The notes below the pieces were generated by a model. It did not search any database and had not been told where the DNA came from. It saw only the letters and a list, made by a program, of their open reading frames with translations. A program made the translations under genes and the position numbers. Positions 18,684-27,105 of a DNA stretch of 64,000 nucleotides are shown here, one piece after another. Source of the stretch: Atopobium minutum (GTDB taxonomy: Bacteria; Actinomycetota; Coriobacteriia; Coriobacteriales; Atopobiaceae); the NCBI GenBank assembly GCA_900105895.1, contig FNSH01000001.1, forward strand, positions 62,001 to 126,000, in the 5' to 3' direction. Every line of letters starts with the position of its first letter. Within the stretch, counting starts at the first letter, position 1.

Positions 18684-21461
18684 ATGGCTGATACAAAACA
18701 TGTTTACCGCTTTGGTAAAAACGCCGAAGGCGTTGATGTTACTGAAGCAGCAGGAAAAACAGTCGATGAAGCCAAGTACATTGTCGGCGGCAAAGGTGCA
18801 AACCTTGCCGAGATGGCTCGTATTGGCCTTCCGGTTCCTCCAGGATTTTCCATTACGTGCCAGACCTGTGTAGCGTATTCCAGCGCTGGCAATACCTGGA
18901 CTGATCAGGCGGTTTTGGATGAGATTGATGCCGCACGAGAAGATCTTGAGCAGCGTATGGGCAAAAAGCTGGGCGATCCAAAGGATCCTCTGCTTGTTTC
19001 CGTTCGTTCTGGTGCACCGTTCTCCATGCCTGGCATGATGGATACCGTCCTCAATCTTGGTCTTAACGATGTTTCCGTCAATGGTCTTATCGCTCAGACT
19101 GAAAATCCTCGCTTTGGTTGGGACTCATATCGTCGCTTTATCCAGATGTTCTCCAATGTTGTTATGGGTGTAGATGCGGATCTGTTTGAGAATGCCATTA
19201 CCTCCCGTAAGTTGGCTAAGGGCGTTAAAAGCGATACAGATTTGACCGCTGATGACCTAAAGGATCTGGCTGGTCAGTTCAAGGAGATTTTCTCCAAGCA
19301 TGTGGATGCTAAGGAGCATCCCGAGGTTGTGGATGCTTCCGGTAAAGTCTCCTTCCCTCAAGATCCTCAGCTGCAGCTCAAGCTTGCTATCGAGGCAGTA
19401 TTTGGCAGCTGGATGAACAGCCGTGCCATTTTGTATCGTAAACAGAACAAGATTTCTGATGATCTTGGTACTGCTGTAAACGTACAGGTCATGGTCTTTG
19501 GTAATAAGGGTGAGACCTCTGCTACCGGTGTTGCCTTTACACGTAACCCCGCAGATGGCACCAATGAGCGCTATGGTGACTTCTTGGTTAACGCTCAGGG
19601 TGAGGACGTTGTTGCAGGTATTCGCAATACTGAGCCCATTGATGACCTTATCAAGATGCCTGCCTTTAAGCAGTCTGGCGAGGAGCTCTTCCATATCTTT
19701 GAGGTGCTGGAAGATCACTACCGCGACATGATGGATATTGAGTTTACTATCGAGCAGGGCAAGCTTTGGATGCTTCAGACCCGTATTGGTAAGCGTACCG
19801 CTCTGTCTGCTCTTAAGGTTGCCATTGATATGCAGCGCGAGGGCCGCATCTCTAAGGAAGAGGCTGTACTTCGCGTGAATCCTTCTCAGCTGGATCAGTT
19901 GCTGCATCCACAGCTTGACCCCAGTGCCAAGGTTGAAGTTTTGGCTACCGGCCTTAACGCAAGTCCTGGTGCCGCTGTTGGCGAGGTTGTTTTCTCGTCT
20001 GATGATGCCGTTGCCTTTGCAGAGCAAAATCGTCCCTGCATTTTGGTTCGTTGGGAAACAAACCCCGATGACCTCAAGGGTATGGTTGCCGCAGAGGGCA
20101 TCCTTACCAGCCACGGTGGAAAGACCAGCCACGCAGCCGTTATCGCTCGTGGCATGGGTTCTCCTTGCGTGTGCGGCGTAGAAGCGCTCAAGATAGATGC
20201 TACACGCAAGGAAGCGCGTGTTTCTGGCACCAATGTTGTTTTGCATGAGGGCGATGTCATTTCCATTGACGGTACCACCGGTCGTGTGGTTCTTGGCTCG
20301 GTTGCACTGGTTCGCCCTGATCTTAGTGGTGATCTTGAGGTTATTCTCGAGTGGGCGGATGAGATCCGTCTGGATGCTTCTCGCGGTCGCAACATTGGCG
20401 TCCGTGCAAATGCGGATAACCCTGATGATGCCCAGCTTTCTCGTGACTTTGGTGCAGAAGGAATTGGTCTGTGCCGTACCGAGCACATGTTCTTGGGTGA
20501 GCGCAAGCAGATCATTCAATCCTTTATCTTGGCTGAGTCTGACGGCGTAAAGGAGCATGCATTAGGTCAGCTTCTGGATGCCCAGAAGGGCGACTTCCTG
20601 GGTATGTTTGAGGCCATGAACGGACGCACCGTTATTGTGCGTTTGCTCGATCCTCCTCTGCACGAGTTCTTGGACAATCCACGCGCCATTGCGGTAGAGC
20701 TTGCTCACATGGAGGAGCAGGGTGCTCCTAAGTCTCAAATTGCCGAGAAGCGCAGCCTGCTGCGTCGTATTGATGCCATGGTTGAGGCCAACCCCATGCT
20801 TGGCCTGCGCGGTTGCCGTTTGGGCATTGTCTATCCTGAGCTGATTGACATGCAGATTCGCGCTATTGCCTCCGCTACTGCAGAGCTTAAGAGTCGTGGC
20901 CTTGATCCTAAGCCCGAGGTCATGGTGCCTTTGATTTCCACCGCAGAAGAGCTTATTCAGCTCCGTGCTCAGATTGAGAAGGACATTGAAGAAGTAGGCG
21001 CTCGCTATGGTATTGATCTGGATATTCCTATCGGTACCATGATTGAGCTCCCGCGCGCTGCTCTTGAGGCGGATGAAATTGGTAAGTATGCTGACTTCTT
21101 CAGCTTTGGTACGAACGACCTTACGCAGACAACCTTTGGTTTTTCTCGCGATGACGTTGAGAGTGCCTTTATCCCAACCTACCTCCGTCGCAAGATTTTG
21201 GCCTCCAACCCCTTTGAGACGCTTGATAGCGGCGTAAACAAGCTGGTCAAGATTGCACTTGAAAGCGGTCGCGCTGCCAATCCTAAGATTGTTTGCGGCG
21301 TTTGCGGTGAGACCGGCGGCGATCCTGAGTCCATTCACAGCTATTACGAGGATGGCTTGGACTACGTCAGTTGCTCGCCGTATCGTGTGCCCATTGCACG
21401 TCTGACAGCTGCTCAGGCAAAGATTTTGGCAAATGGCGGCGCTGTAGAGCGCGACGTGTAA
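18684..21461 (+). CDS. ppdK: Pyruvate, phosphate dikinase
   Basis: Interconverts pyruvate, ATP and Pi with PEP, AMP and PPi. The nucleotide-binding domain begins with the VGGKGANLAEMARIGLPVPPG region (~33-53); the swivelling His domain carries T481-S482-H483 with H483 as phospho-carrier and T481 the expected target of the regulator; the C-terminal PEP-binding barrel includes EGIGLCRTEHMF and the CGVCGETGGDP catalytic loop. The residue before T481 is Lys where the family usually has Met (GGMTSH). At 925 residues it is longer than the common ~880. AAGGAG lies 5 bases before ATG 18684. A terminator follows. Confidence 0.96.
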   Translation: MADTKHVYRFGKNAEGVDVTEAAGKTVDEAKYIVGGKGANLAEMARIGLPVPPGFSITCQTCVAYSSAGNTWTDQAVLDEIDAAREDLEQRMGKKLGDPKDPLLVSVRSGAPFSMPGMMDTVLNLGLNDVSVNGLIAQTENPRFGWDSYRRFIQMFSNVVMGVDADLFENAITSRKLAKGVKSDTDLTADDLKDLAGQFKEIFSKHVDAKEHPEVVDASGKVSFPQDPQLQLKLAIEAVFGSWMNSRAILYRKQNKISDDLGTAVNVQVMVFGNKGETSATGVAFTRNPADGTNERYGDFLVNAQGEDVVAGIRNTEPIDDLIKMPAFKQSGEELFHIFEVLEDHYRDMMDIEFTIEQGKLWMLQTRIGKRTALSALKVAIDMQREGRISKEEAVLRVNPSQLDQLLHPQLDPSAKVEVLATGLNASPGAAVGEVVFSSDDAVAFAEQNRPCILVRWETNPDDLKGMVAAEGILTSHGGKTSHAAVIARGMGSPCVCGVEALKIDATRKEARVSGTNVVLHEGDVISIDGTTGRVVLGSVALVRPDLSGDLEVILEWADEIRLDASRGRNIGVRANADNPDDAQLSRDFGAEGIGLCRTEHMFLGERKQIIQSFILAESDGVKEHALGQLLDAQKGDFLGMFEAMNGRTVIVRLLDPPLHEFLDNPRAIAVELAHMEEQGAPKSQIAEKRSLLRRIDAMVEANPMLGLRGCRLGIVYPELIDMQIRAIASATAELKSRGLDPKPEVMVPLISTAEELIQLRAQIEKDIEEVGARYGIDLDIPIGTMIELPRAALEADEIGKYADFFSFGTNDLTQTTFGFSRDDVESAFIPTYLRRKILASNPFETLDSGVNKLVKIALESGRAANPKIVCGVCGETGGDPESIHSYYEDGLDYVSCSPYRVPIARLTAAQAKILANGGAVERDV

Positions 21462-21484
21462 GCATATGTAGGAAGCTTTGTGAG

Positions 21485-21513
21485 GGGAGGGGTTGTAAAA
21501 CTCCTCCCTTTTT
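21485..21513 (+). terminator. Intrinsic terminator after ppdK
   Basis: An 8-bp stem (21485-21492 with 21501-21508, one G-T pair) with loop TTGTAAAA is followed by TTTTT. It closes the ppdK transcript; the promoter of dgt probably begins within its T run. Confidence 0.85.
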
Positions 21514-21541
21514 GCTGCATACACAGCGTTGCTGCTACACT
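21512..21541 (+). promoter_or_regulatory. Candidate promoter for dgt
   Basis: TTGCTG (21512-21517) and TACACT (21536-21541) are separated by 18 bases, directly behind the ppdK terminator and 20 bases ahead of the dgt start. Match to consensus is moderate at both boxes. Confidence 0.35.
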
Positions 21542-21561
21542 GCTAGCAGAAAGGAGAAAGT

Positions 21562-22638
21562 ATGTCCAATCAAACTCAGTTGGCTTATCGAGAAGTGCTT
21601 GAACAACGCGAGCACGAAATCCTGTCTGAGTATGCAGCATTTTCTGACATGACCGTGGGTCGTCTGCACGATGAGGAGCCCGATCTGTACCGCACGAGCT
21701 TCCAGCGTGATCGTGATCGTATCTTGCATTGCAAAAGTTTTAGACGTCTAGCGCATAAAACGCAGGTTTTTCTCGCGCCCGAAGGCGATCATTATCGTAC
21801 GCGCTTGACGCACTCACTTGAGGTCACGCAAATTGCCCGTGCTATTGCTCGACCTTTGCGTCTTAATGAGGACTTAACCGAGGCAATTGCTCTGGGGCAT
21901 GATCTTGGTCACACGCCCTTTGGTCATACGGGGGAGCGCACGCTTTCCAGGGCGCTTGCGGAATTTAGGCATCAGCCTGCAGACGAAAAAGGCCTCACAC
22001 AGCAGTCTCTTATTTTTAAGCACAACGAGCAAAGTGCACGTATTGTTGATTTACTCGAGAAAAACGGACGAGGGCTTAATCTTACGCGTGAGGTTGTAGA
22101 TGGTATTGTCTGCCACACTGGCAAGCAAAAAGCCATGACACGAGAAGGTCAAATTGTGGCCTTAGCAGATCGCATTGCGTATGTTTCCCACGATATTGAT
22201 GATGCAACGCGTGCAGGTCTTTTATTCGAAGAGGATTTACCTCACGGGCCACGTCAAGTACTGGGAACGTGTTCCTCACAACGCATTGCCACGATGGTTG
22301 AAGATGTAATTGCCACCAGTCAGGCACAAAACGATATTTGCATGTCTCCCCAGGTGTTTGAGGCTATGATGGAGCTGCGTCGCTTTTTGAATGACAATAT
22401 CTATACAAAAAGTGATGCCAAGGTGGAAGAACCTAAGGCAAATCAACTGCTTTATCTGCTCTTTTTCTATTTTGTAGAGCATATTGATGCAATTCCTGCG
22501 GAGTATCGTATTCATGATCAGGACAAACCTGAGATTCAAGTGGCTGATTTTATCGCTGGTATGACGGACCGCTATGCCATTAGAACCTTCCAAAACCTTA
22601 TGGTTCCCCGCGCATGGCGAATGGGAGGTTCTTTATGA
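21562..22638 (+). CDS. dgt: Deoxyguanosinetriphosphate triphosphohydrolase-like protein
   Basis: HD-superfamily enzyme that cleaves dNTPs to nucleoside and triphosphate. Diagnostic motifs are SFRRLAHKTQVF (~55-66), the THSLEV helix with an Arg before it (~78-83) and GHDLGHTPFGHTGE (~112-125, HD metal pair). Length 358 fits the short, non-enterobacterial dGTPase branch. AAAGGAG lies before ATG 21562. The stop overlaps the next ATG by 4 bases, so the two genes are coupled. Confidence 0.92.
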   Translation: MSNQTQLAYREVLEQREHEILSEYAAFSDMTVGRLHDEEPDLYRTSFQRDRDRILHCKSFRRLAHKTQVFLAPEGDHYRTRLTHSLEVTQIARAIARPLRLNEDLTEAIALGHDLGHTPFGHTGERTLSRALAEFRHQPADEKGLTQQSLIFKHNEQSARIVDLLEKNGRGLNLTREVVDGIVCHTGKQKAMTREGQIVALADRIAYVSHDIDDATRAGLLFEEDLPHGPRQVLGTCSSQRIATMVEDVIATSQAQNDICMSPQVFEAMMELRRFLNDNIYTKSDAKVEEPKANQLLYLLFFYFVEHIDAIPAEYRIHDQDKPEIQVADFIAGMTDRYAIRTFQNLMVPRAWRMGGSL

Positions 22639-23588
22639 GTTTTGGAAAAGTGATTCGTATTGTGATGTCGCTACTCATTGTAGCGGCAGGTGCGACGGCG
22701 GTCTATCTTGCTTACACCGGTACACCGCTTCCGTTTATTCAGGGGTCTGCAAATAGCACGGATACGCTTAAGGAGCAAGATACCCCTCAGGAAAAAAGTC
22801 TTGATGATTACAGCTGGGCTGAACTGTCTCAGATTTCTAAAGAGATAGCTGCGGCTTCCACTGATGATCAGGCACGTGCTCTTGCGCAAAAATATAAGTT
22901 GGTGGACGAGCAGGGCAAGCTAAGCGATGAAGAGGTTCGTCTTGAACTCAGCGATGGTAGCGTTGCGTCCGCTCAACTGGTAGGTATTCGTCATGATGAT
23001 ATGTCAGATGGTTCAGGTAAGGCGGGTTTGACCTTTGTAACAAAGCAGGCGCTGGATCAGCACAGTATGAATGCCTCTGCTGATAACGCGGGCGGTTGGG
23101 AAGCATCAGAAATGCGCAGTTGGTTAGCGTCAACCGTGCTACCCAAGTTCCCTGCAGAGCTTCAATCGACGATTGTTTCTGTTAAAAAAGCTACGAACAA
23201 TACAGGCAATACTCGTGATGCTTCCACGGTGAGCACAACTGATGACAAGCTGTGGCTTTTATCGGCAACGGAAGTCTGTGGCAAGATTGATTGGTTTGCA
23301 CATGAGTATGGCAACCAGTATGCCTATCTTGATGACGTGGTTAATGCAGAAGGCACGCAGTATGAACGCTATACCAGTGAAGGAATTACGCCTCATTCTG
23401 ATCCGTCAGGTACTTTGATTAAGAATTATCAAAGTGAGAAGTCTGCATGGTGGTACCGCTCGGCCTTCTTCTTTGTGTATGAAGGTTTGGAGCATCGTTA
23501 CTTTTATAACGTACTTCCTACTGGTTACCCCTATGCTTATTCTGCTCCTAATGAGCAGTTGGGTGTTGTGGTGGGTTTTTGCATTTAG
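22635..23588 (+). CDS. DUF6273-like membrane-anchored protein of unknown function
   Basis: 317-residue product with a single N-terminal hydrophobic segment (~5-25) and no lipobox Cys at the cleavage position, so probably an uncleaved anchor or a plain signal peptide. A linker helix (~50-90) precedes a domain with the DUF6273 look: FVTKQALDQH, a GGWEASEMRSWL segment, LWLLSATEVCG and a C-terminal run of WWYRSAFF...GVVVGFCI. That domain is common in extracytoplasmic proteins of gut and oral Gram-positives and has no known activity. The open frame extends to 22614, but GGGAGG six bases before ATG 22635, with a 4-base overlap of the dgt stop, supports this start. Confidence 0.7.
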   Translation: MSFGKVIRIVMSLLIVAAGATAVYLAYTGTPLPFIQGSANSTDTLKEQDTPQEKSLDDYSWAELSQISKEIAAASTDDQARALAQKYKLVDEQGKLSDEEVRLELSDGSVASAQLVGIRHDDMSDGSGKAGLTFVTKQALDQHSMNASADNAGGWEASEMRSWLASTVLPKFPAELQSTIVSVKKATNNTGNTRDASTVSTTDDKLWLLSATEVCGKIDWFAHEYGNQYAYLDDVVNAEGTQYERYTSEGITPHSDPSGTLIKNYQSEKSAWWYRSAFFFVYEGLEHRYFYNVLPTGYPYAYSAPNEQLGVVVGFCI

Positions 23589-23662
23589 ATGCTAAAAACC
23601 AATTATCACTTGCGCTCTGAAGTTGCTTAGATATACTGGACAGCTGTGTGTAAAACTATGTG

Positions 23663-23696
23663 TCGTCCGCTTGTGCGCCGGCACCTCTAGAGACGA
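23663..23696 (+). promoter_or_regulatory. Candidate structured leader of rplS
   Basis: TCGTC (23663-23667) can pair with GACGA (23692-23696), which touches the GAGG ribosome binding site of rplS; inside lies a small hairpin GTGC-GCCG-GCAC (23673-23684). The arrangement could let L19 or another signal mask the start site. Seen by eye only. Confidence 0.35.
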
Positions 23697-23704
23697 GGAT
23701 TCTA

Positions 23705-24046
23705 ATGGATTACATTCGTGCTATTGAGCGTCAGCAGATCCGCGAGGATATCCCTACGCTGCAGGTTGGTGACAATGTAAAGGTTCACTATCGCATTAAG
23801 GAAGGCGATCGTGAGCGTGTACAGGTATTCCAGGGTGATATTATTCGCCTTTCTGGTGCTGGTTCTCGTGAGACCTTTACCGTTCGTAAGCTCAGCTTTG
23901 GTGTTGGCGTAGAGCGTACCTTCCTCGTACACAGCCCCAAGATTGCTAAGCTTGAGGTTGTACGTCATGGTGATGTTCGTCGTGCTAAGCTTTACTACCT
24001 GCGTGATCGCGTTGGTAAGGCAGCTCGTATTCGCGAGAAGCGCTAG
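23705..24046 (+). CDS. rplS: 50S ribosomal protein L19
   Basis: Located at the subunit interface. The 113-residue product contains the L19 core [19 protein letters not shown] to [12 protein letters not shown], then [14 protein letters not shown] and [18 protein letters not shown]. The frame is open to 23660, but homology begins at ATG 23705 with GAGG six bases upstream. It is transcribed alone, between the DUF6273 gene and a strong terminator, rather than next to trmD as in many bacteria. Confidence 0.96.
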   Translation: MDYIRAIERQQIREDIPTLQVGDNVKVHYRIKEGDRERVQVFQGDIIRLSGAGSRETFTVRKLSFGVGVERTFLVHSPKIAKLEVVRHGDVRRAKLYYLRDRVGKAARIREKR

Positions 24047-24074
24047 ACCGCTCGGTTTTCATGAGCTTGTTTAT

Positions 24075-24102
24075 AAAGCCGTCCTTTTGGGGCGGCTTTT
24101 TA
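24075..24102 (+). terminator. Intrinsic terminator after rplS
   Basis: AAGCCGTCC (24076-24084) pairs with GGGCGGCTT (24090-24098) with one wobble, five-base loop TTTTG, then TTTT. It isolates rplS from rnhB. Confidence 0.88.
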
Positions 24103-24119
24103 CTTATCCAGATAATAGG

Positions 24120-24142
24120 GTATCCTGTGGCGTATAGGATAC
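24120..24142. promoter_or_regulatory. Inverted repeat upstream of rnhB
   Basis: GTATCCT (24120-24126) and AGGATAC (24136-24142) form a perfect 7-bp inverted repeat with a 9-base spacer, 35 bases before rnhB. A second overlapping pairing, CCTGT with ACAGG (24124-24145), is possible. No T run follows, so an operator or leader hairpin is more likely than a terminator. Confidence 0.35.
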
Positions 24143-24176
24143 AGGACACAATTCACATAGTAGTAAAGGGGTTCTT

Positions 24177-24971
24177 ATGGGGGCATATGGTCAGGCGCGT
24201 CCAGGTACGGCACGTGAGATCTGTGCTCTTTTATCCGATGCTCCCTTTGATGAAATCCCTGTCTTAGCTCAGCGGTATAGCGAGGATCCCCGTACGCAGG
24301 TCAAGCATGCTGTTGGCGTTGCTTTACGGCGCTACGAGAAGGAAACTGCAGAGCGTACGCGCGTAGTAACTATGTATCAGAAGATGCAAGAGTATGGCGG
24401 CCAGGGTATGGTACTGGGCGTAGATGAGGTGGGTCGTGGCGCGGTAGCAGGTCCACTTACGGTGTGTGCTGTGGCACTTCCAGCAGAGCCCATCATTTGG
24501 GGCATTAATGACTCCAAACAGCTTACTGCTGCACGCAGAGAAGCCCTTGCAGCGCAAATAGCACAACACGCACTTGCCATTGGCATTTCACATATAGAGC
24601 CTTCTTCCATTGACGCTGCAGGCATGGCCACATCACTTCGTATGGCCATGGCAAGCGCAATTAAAAATACGGGTGTGCAGGCAGACGCTGTGTTGATTGA
24701 TGGCAATCCCGTACAGGTACATCCAAAAGAGCGCTGTGTTGTTAAGGGTGACGCTACGATTGCCTGTATTGCTGCTGCCTCCATTGTTGCAAAAGTTACG
24801 CGTGACGCTCTAATGGTTGCCTATGACGCAGAATATCCAGGCTATCATTTTGCAGAATCTAAAGGGTATGCCTCTTCAGAACATATTGCTGCTATCAAAG
24901 CAAAGGGCCTATGTCCCATCCATCGCGTCTCATTTTGCGGCAATTTCTTAGAGACGCCACCTCTCTTTTAA
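24177..24971 (+). CDS. rnhB: Ribonuclease HII
   Basis: Removes ribonucleotides from DNA and primer RNA. The catalytic domain starts near residue 80 with VLGVDEVGRGAVAGPL (Asp-Glu of the active site), then INDSKQLTAARR, VLIDGNPVQV (Asp) and AASIVAKVTRDALM (Asp). A ~70-residue N-terminal region with a helical ARPGTAREICALLSD segment precedes it, as in Gram-positive RNase HII. Length 264. ATG 24177 has AAAGGGG upstream. The HPKERCVVKGDATIACI block fits the family. Confidence 0.94.
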   Translation: MGAYGQARPGTAREICALLSDAPFDEIPVLAQRYSEDPRTQVKHAVGVALRRYEKETAERTRVVTMYQKMQEYGGQGMVLGVDEVGRGAVAGPLTVCAVALPAEPIIWGINDSKQLTAARREALAAQIAQHALAIGISHIEPSSIDAAGMATSLRMAMASAIKNTGVQADAVLIDGNPVQVHPKERCVVKGDATIACIAAASIVAKVTRDALMVAYDAEYPGYHFAESKGYASSEHIAAIKAKGLCPIHRVSFCGNFLETPPLF

Positions 24972-25070
24972 CATTGCAACTGGTAGTGTTTGTCTCTTGT
25001 TGTTAGTTGTTTGGTTTGTGTAAGGCCTGTTTGTCATGCTGTGTGTGTAGAACTCTTTAAAGGAGGCAGC

Positions 25071-25559
25071 ATGCATGATAGTTCTTCAAAAGCGCAAGAA
25101 AAAACTAAGGGCCGCATATATACCAAACCTATTACAGATTACTCAGCCCAAGAGGTTGGGCGTGAGGGAGAAAACATCGCCCAGCAATACCTCATTAAAC
25201 GTGGATACACTATCCGCGCCACCAATCTCAAGATTGCGGGAGTAGAGATTGATATCGTTGCACAGAGCAACCAAAATGACACACTTGTTAATGTGGGAGA
25301 AGCACGAGAGCTTGTCCTTATCGAGGTAAAGACACGCGTGTGCCTGTGCAAGGACACAGAAGATACCTATCCCGAATATGCTGTCGATAGGCGCAAGCAA
25401 GCGCGCTATGCAAGGGCAGCGCAGGCGTTTGAAAGCTGTTTTGATTACAGTAGGCCCATACGCTTTGACGTTATTTCCATTCAGCTTATGAACGACAATC
25501 TTGCACGCATTCATCATAGTATTGGTGCCTTTGAAGTAGATGAACAGCAATGGCAGTGA
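25071..25559 (+). CDS. UPF0102 (YraN-family) predicted endonuclease-like protein
   Basis: 162-residue protein with the restriction-endonuclease-like fold of the YraN family: GREGENIAQQYLIKRGY (~24-40), then IAGVEIDIVAQ (catalytic-type Asp) and LVLIEVKTR (ExK, ~85-93). Biological role is unknown. The frame runs upstream to 24990, but AAAGGAGG four bases before ATG 25071 fixes the start. It overlaps comM by 10 bases; rnhB-yraN-comM-dprA is a widely conserved order, linking it with DNA processing. Confidence 0.88.
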   Translation: MHDSSSKAQEKTKGRIYTKPITDYSAQEVGREGENIAQQYLIKRGYTIRATNLKIAGVEIDIVAQSNQNDTLVNVGEARELVLIEVKTRVCLCKDTEDTYPEYAVDRRKQARYARAAQAFESCFDYSRPIRFDVISIQLMNDNLARIHHSIGAFEVDEQQWQ

Positions 25560-27040
25560 CAATTCATGCAGCAATTTTAAGAGGTATTACGGCTATTCCC
25601 ATAGAGATTGAGGTTGGCTTATCTGGTGGCATTCCAGGTCTTACTATTGTTGGAATGCCCGATGCTGCGGTGTTGGAGGCGCGCTCACGTATACGTTGTG
25701 CCATGCGCGCAACGGGATTTTCCGTTCCACGGATGCATGTGACGGTTAATTTATCTCCTAGTGATATACGCAAATCGGGAAGTGGCTTAGACCTGCCCAT
25801 TGCTGCCGCAATTCTTTGCGCGACACAGCAAATTCCTTGTTCTGCTTTTGATGAGTTTTTAGTTGTTGGAGAACTTTCACTGGATGGTAAGGTGTGTCCC
25901 GTGCGTGGAGAGTCTGCCTATGAACGGTACTGCCAAACGAATACTATGAATTTATGTGGAGCGTTGCAAACAAGTTCCTATGGGTGGAGTGTTCATACCC
26001 TTGCAGATTTACGCAGTCCTGCCAAAGCCAAAGAGCTTACGCATTCCTCTGCAGCAGTTGATAGTTACTTTACTTCTGAGATAGATGAGGTGGGGGACTA
26101 CAATCAAGTGTACGGACAAGAGTTAGTCAAACGTGCGCTTGTCATTTCTGCAGTGGGTAAACATGGATTGCTCATGGTTGGACCACCTGGCGTAGGCAAA
26201 ACTATGCTTGCACGTTGTCTTCCTCAAATCTTGCCACCCTTAACTCAAAAAGAACGACAAGAATCGTTGCTTATCCACTCCGTTGCAGGATTGCCAACAC
26301 ATAAAATCGCTCAAGGAATACCAGCCTTTAGAGCACCACACCATTCCATTTCTATGGCAGGAATGGTAGGTGGAGGACGGCCTGTTATGCCCGGTGAAAT
26401 TTCTTTAGCACACAAAGGCGTACTTTTTTTGGATGAAATACCAGAATTTGCCTCCAATACACTCCAAGTGTTACGGCAACCTATTGAACAAAAATTGGTA
26501 CGTCTTGTTCGTGCAGATGGTGTCTACGAATTTCCGTCCGATTTCTTACTCATAGCTGCTGCTAACCCCTGTCCTTGTGGCTGGTTTGGTGACAGCGGCC
26601 ATACCTGTCGTTGTTCTAAGGCAGCTATCGATAAGTACCTCGGTAAGATTGGCGGCCCTCTGATGGATCGAATTGAGTTATATGTGGATGTTCCTCGTCC
26701 ATCTGCAGCTCAAGTACTTGGTCAGCATGCTGGTTTATCTACCCAAGATATGAAAAAGCTTGTTTTAGAGGGACTATCATTTAGACAAGATCGCCAAGCC
26801 ATGGCTCTCAAACATCCAACTCGCTCGCAGAACAACATAAAGTCAAATGACTTCATGTCCTTCTCGACAGAAGCACGACACGCTCTAGAATCATTTTCTG
26901 ATTCGTATAGTTTGGGAGGTCGTGCCATTGCTCAAACCATTGCTCTTGCGCGAACCATTGCTGATATAGCCCAGCGTGAGCGTGTTGATGGTGATGATGT
27001 TATTGAAGCTGCAGCATATAGGATGCGTGATGTTGTATGA
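25550..27040 (+). CDS. comM: Mg-chelatase-like AAA+ ATPase ComM (YifB)
   Basis: Hexameric helicase that promotes branch migration during natural transformation in some bacteria. The N-terminal Lon-like domain (~1-125) includes GLPGLTIVG-like GIPGLTIVGMPDAAV and NLSPSDIRKSGSGLDLPIA. The AAA+ domain has Walker A GPPGVGKT (~207-214), Walker B GVLFLDEIPEF (~293-303) and a Cys-rich NPCPCGWFGDSGHTCRCS insertion (~341-358). 496 residues is typical. ATG 25550 overlaps yraN by 10 bases, and its stop TGA overlaps an ATG (27037) that would begin dprA. Confidence 0.94.
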   Translation: MAVTIHAAILRGITAIPIEIEVGLSGGIPGLTIVGMPDAAVLEARSRIRCAMRATGFSVPRMHVTVNLSPSDIRKSGSGLDLPIAAAILCATQQIPCSAFDEFLVVGELSLDGKVCPVRGESAYERYCQTNTMNLCGALQTSSYGWSVHTLADLRSPAKAKELTHSSAAVDSYFTSEIDEVGDYNQVYGQELVKRALVISAVGKHGLLMVGPPGVGKTMLARCLPQILPPLTQKERQESLLIHSVAGLPTHKIAQGIPAFRAPHHSISMAGMVGGGRPVMPGEISLAHKGVLFLDEIPEFASNTLQVLRQPIEQKLVRLVRADGVYEFPSDFLLIAAANPCPCGWFGDSGHTCRCSKAAIDKYLGKIGGPLMDRIELYVDVPRPSAAQVLGQHAGLSTQDMKKLVLEGLSFRQDRQAMALKHPTRSQNNIKSNDFMSFSTEARHALESFSDSYSLGGRAIAQTIALARTIADIAQRERVDGDDVIEAAAYRMRDVV

Positions 27041-27105
27041 CTCACCAGACAGCTTGTGCAGAGTTTGGCCGATAAGATCCGCGCTGGCCAGCAAGTTTAA
27101 ATTCT

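Noticed and set aside
19257..20558. A 433-codon open frame on the minus strand opposite ppdK
   Set aside because: It is antisense to conserved PPDK domains, with no recognisable protein features.
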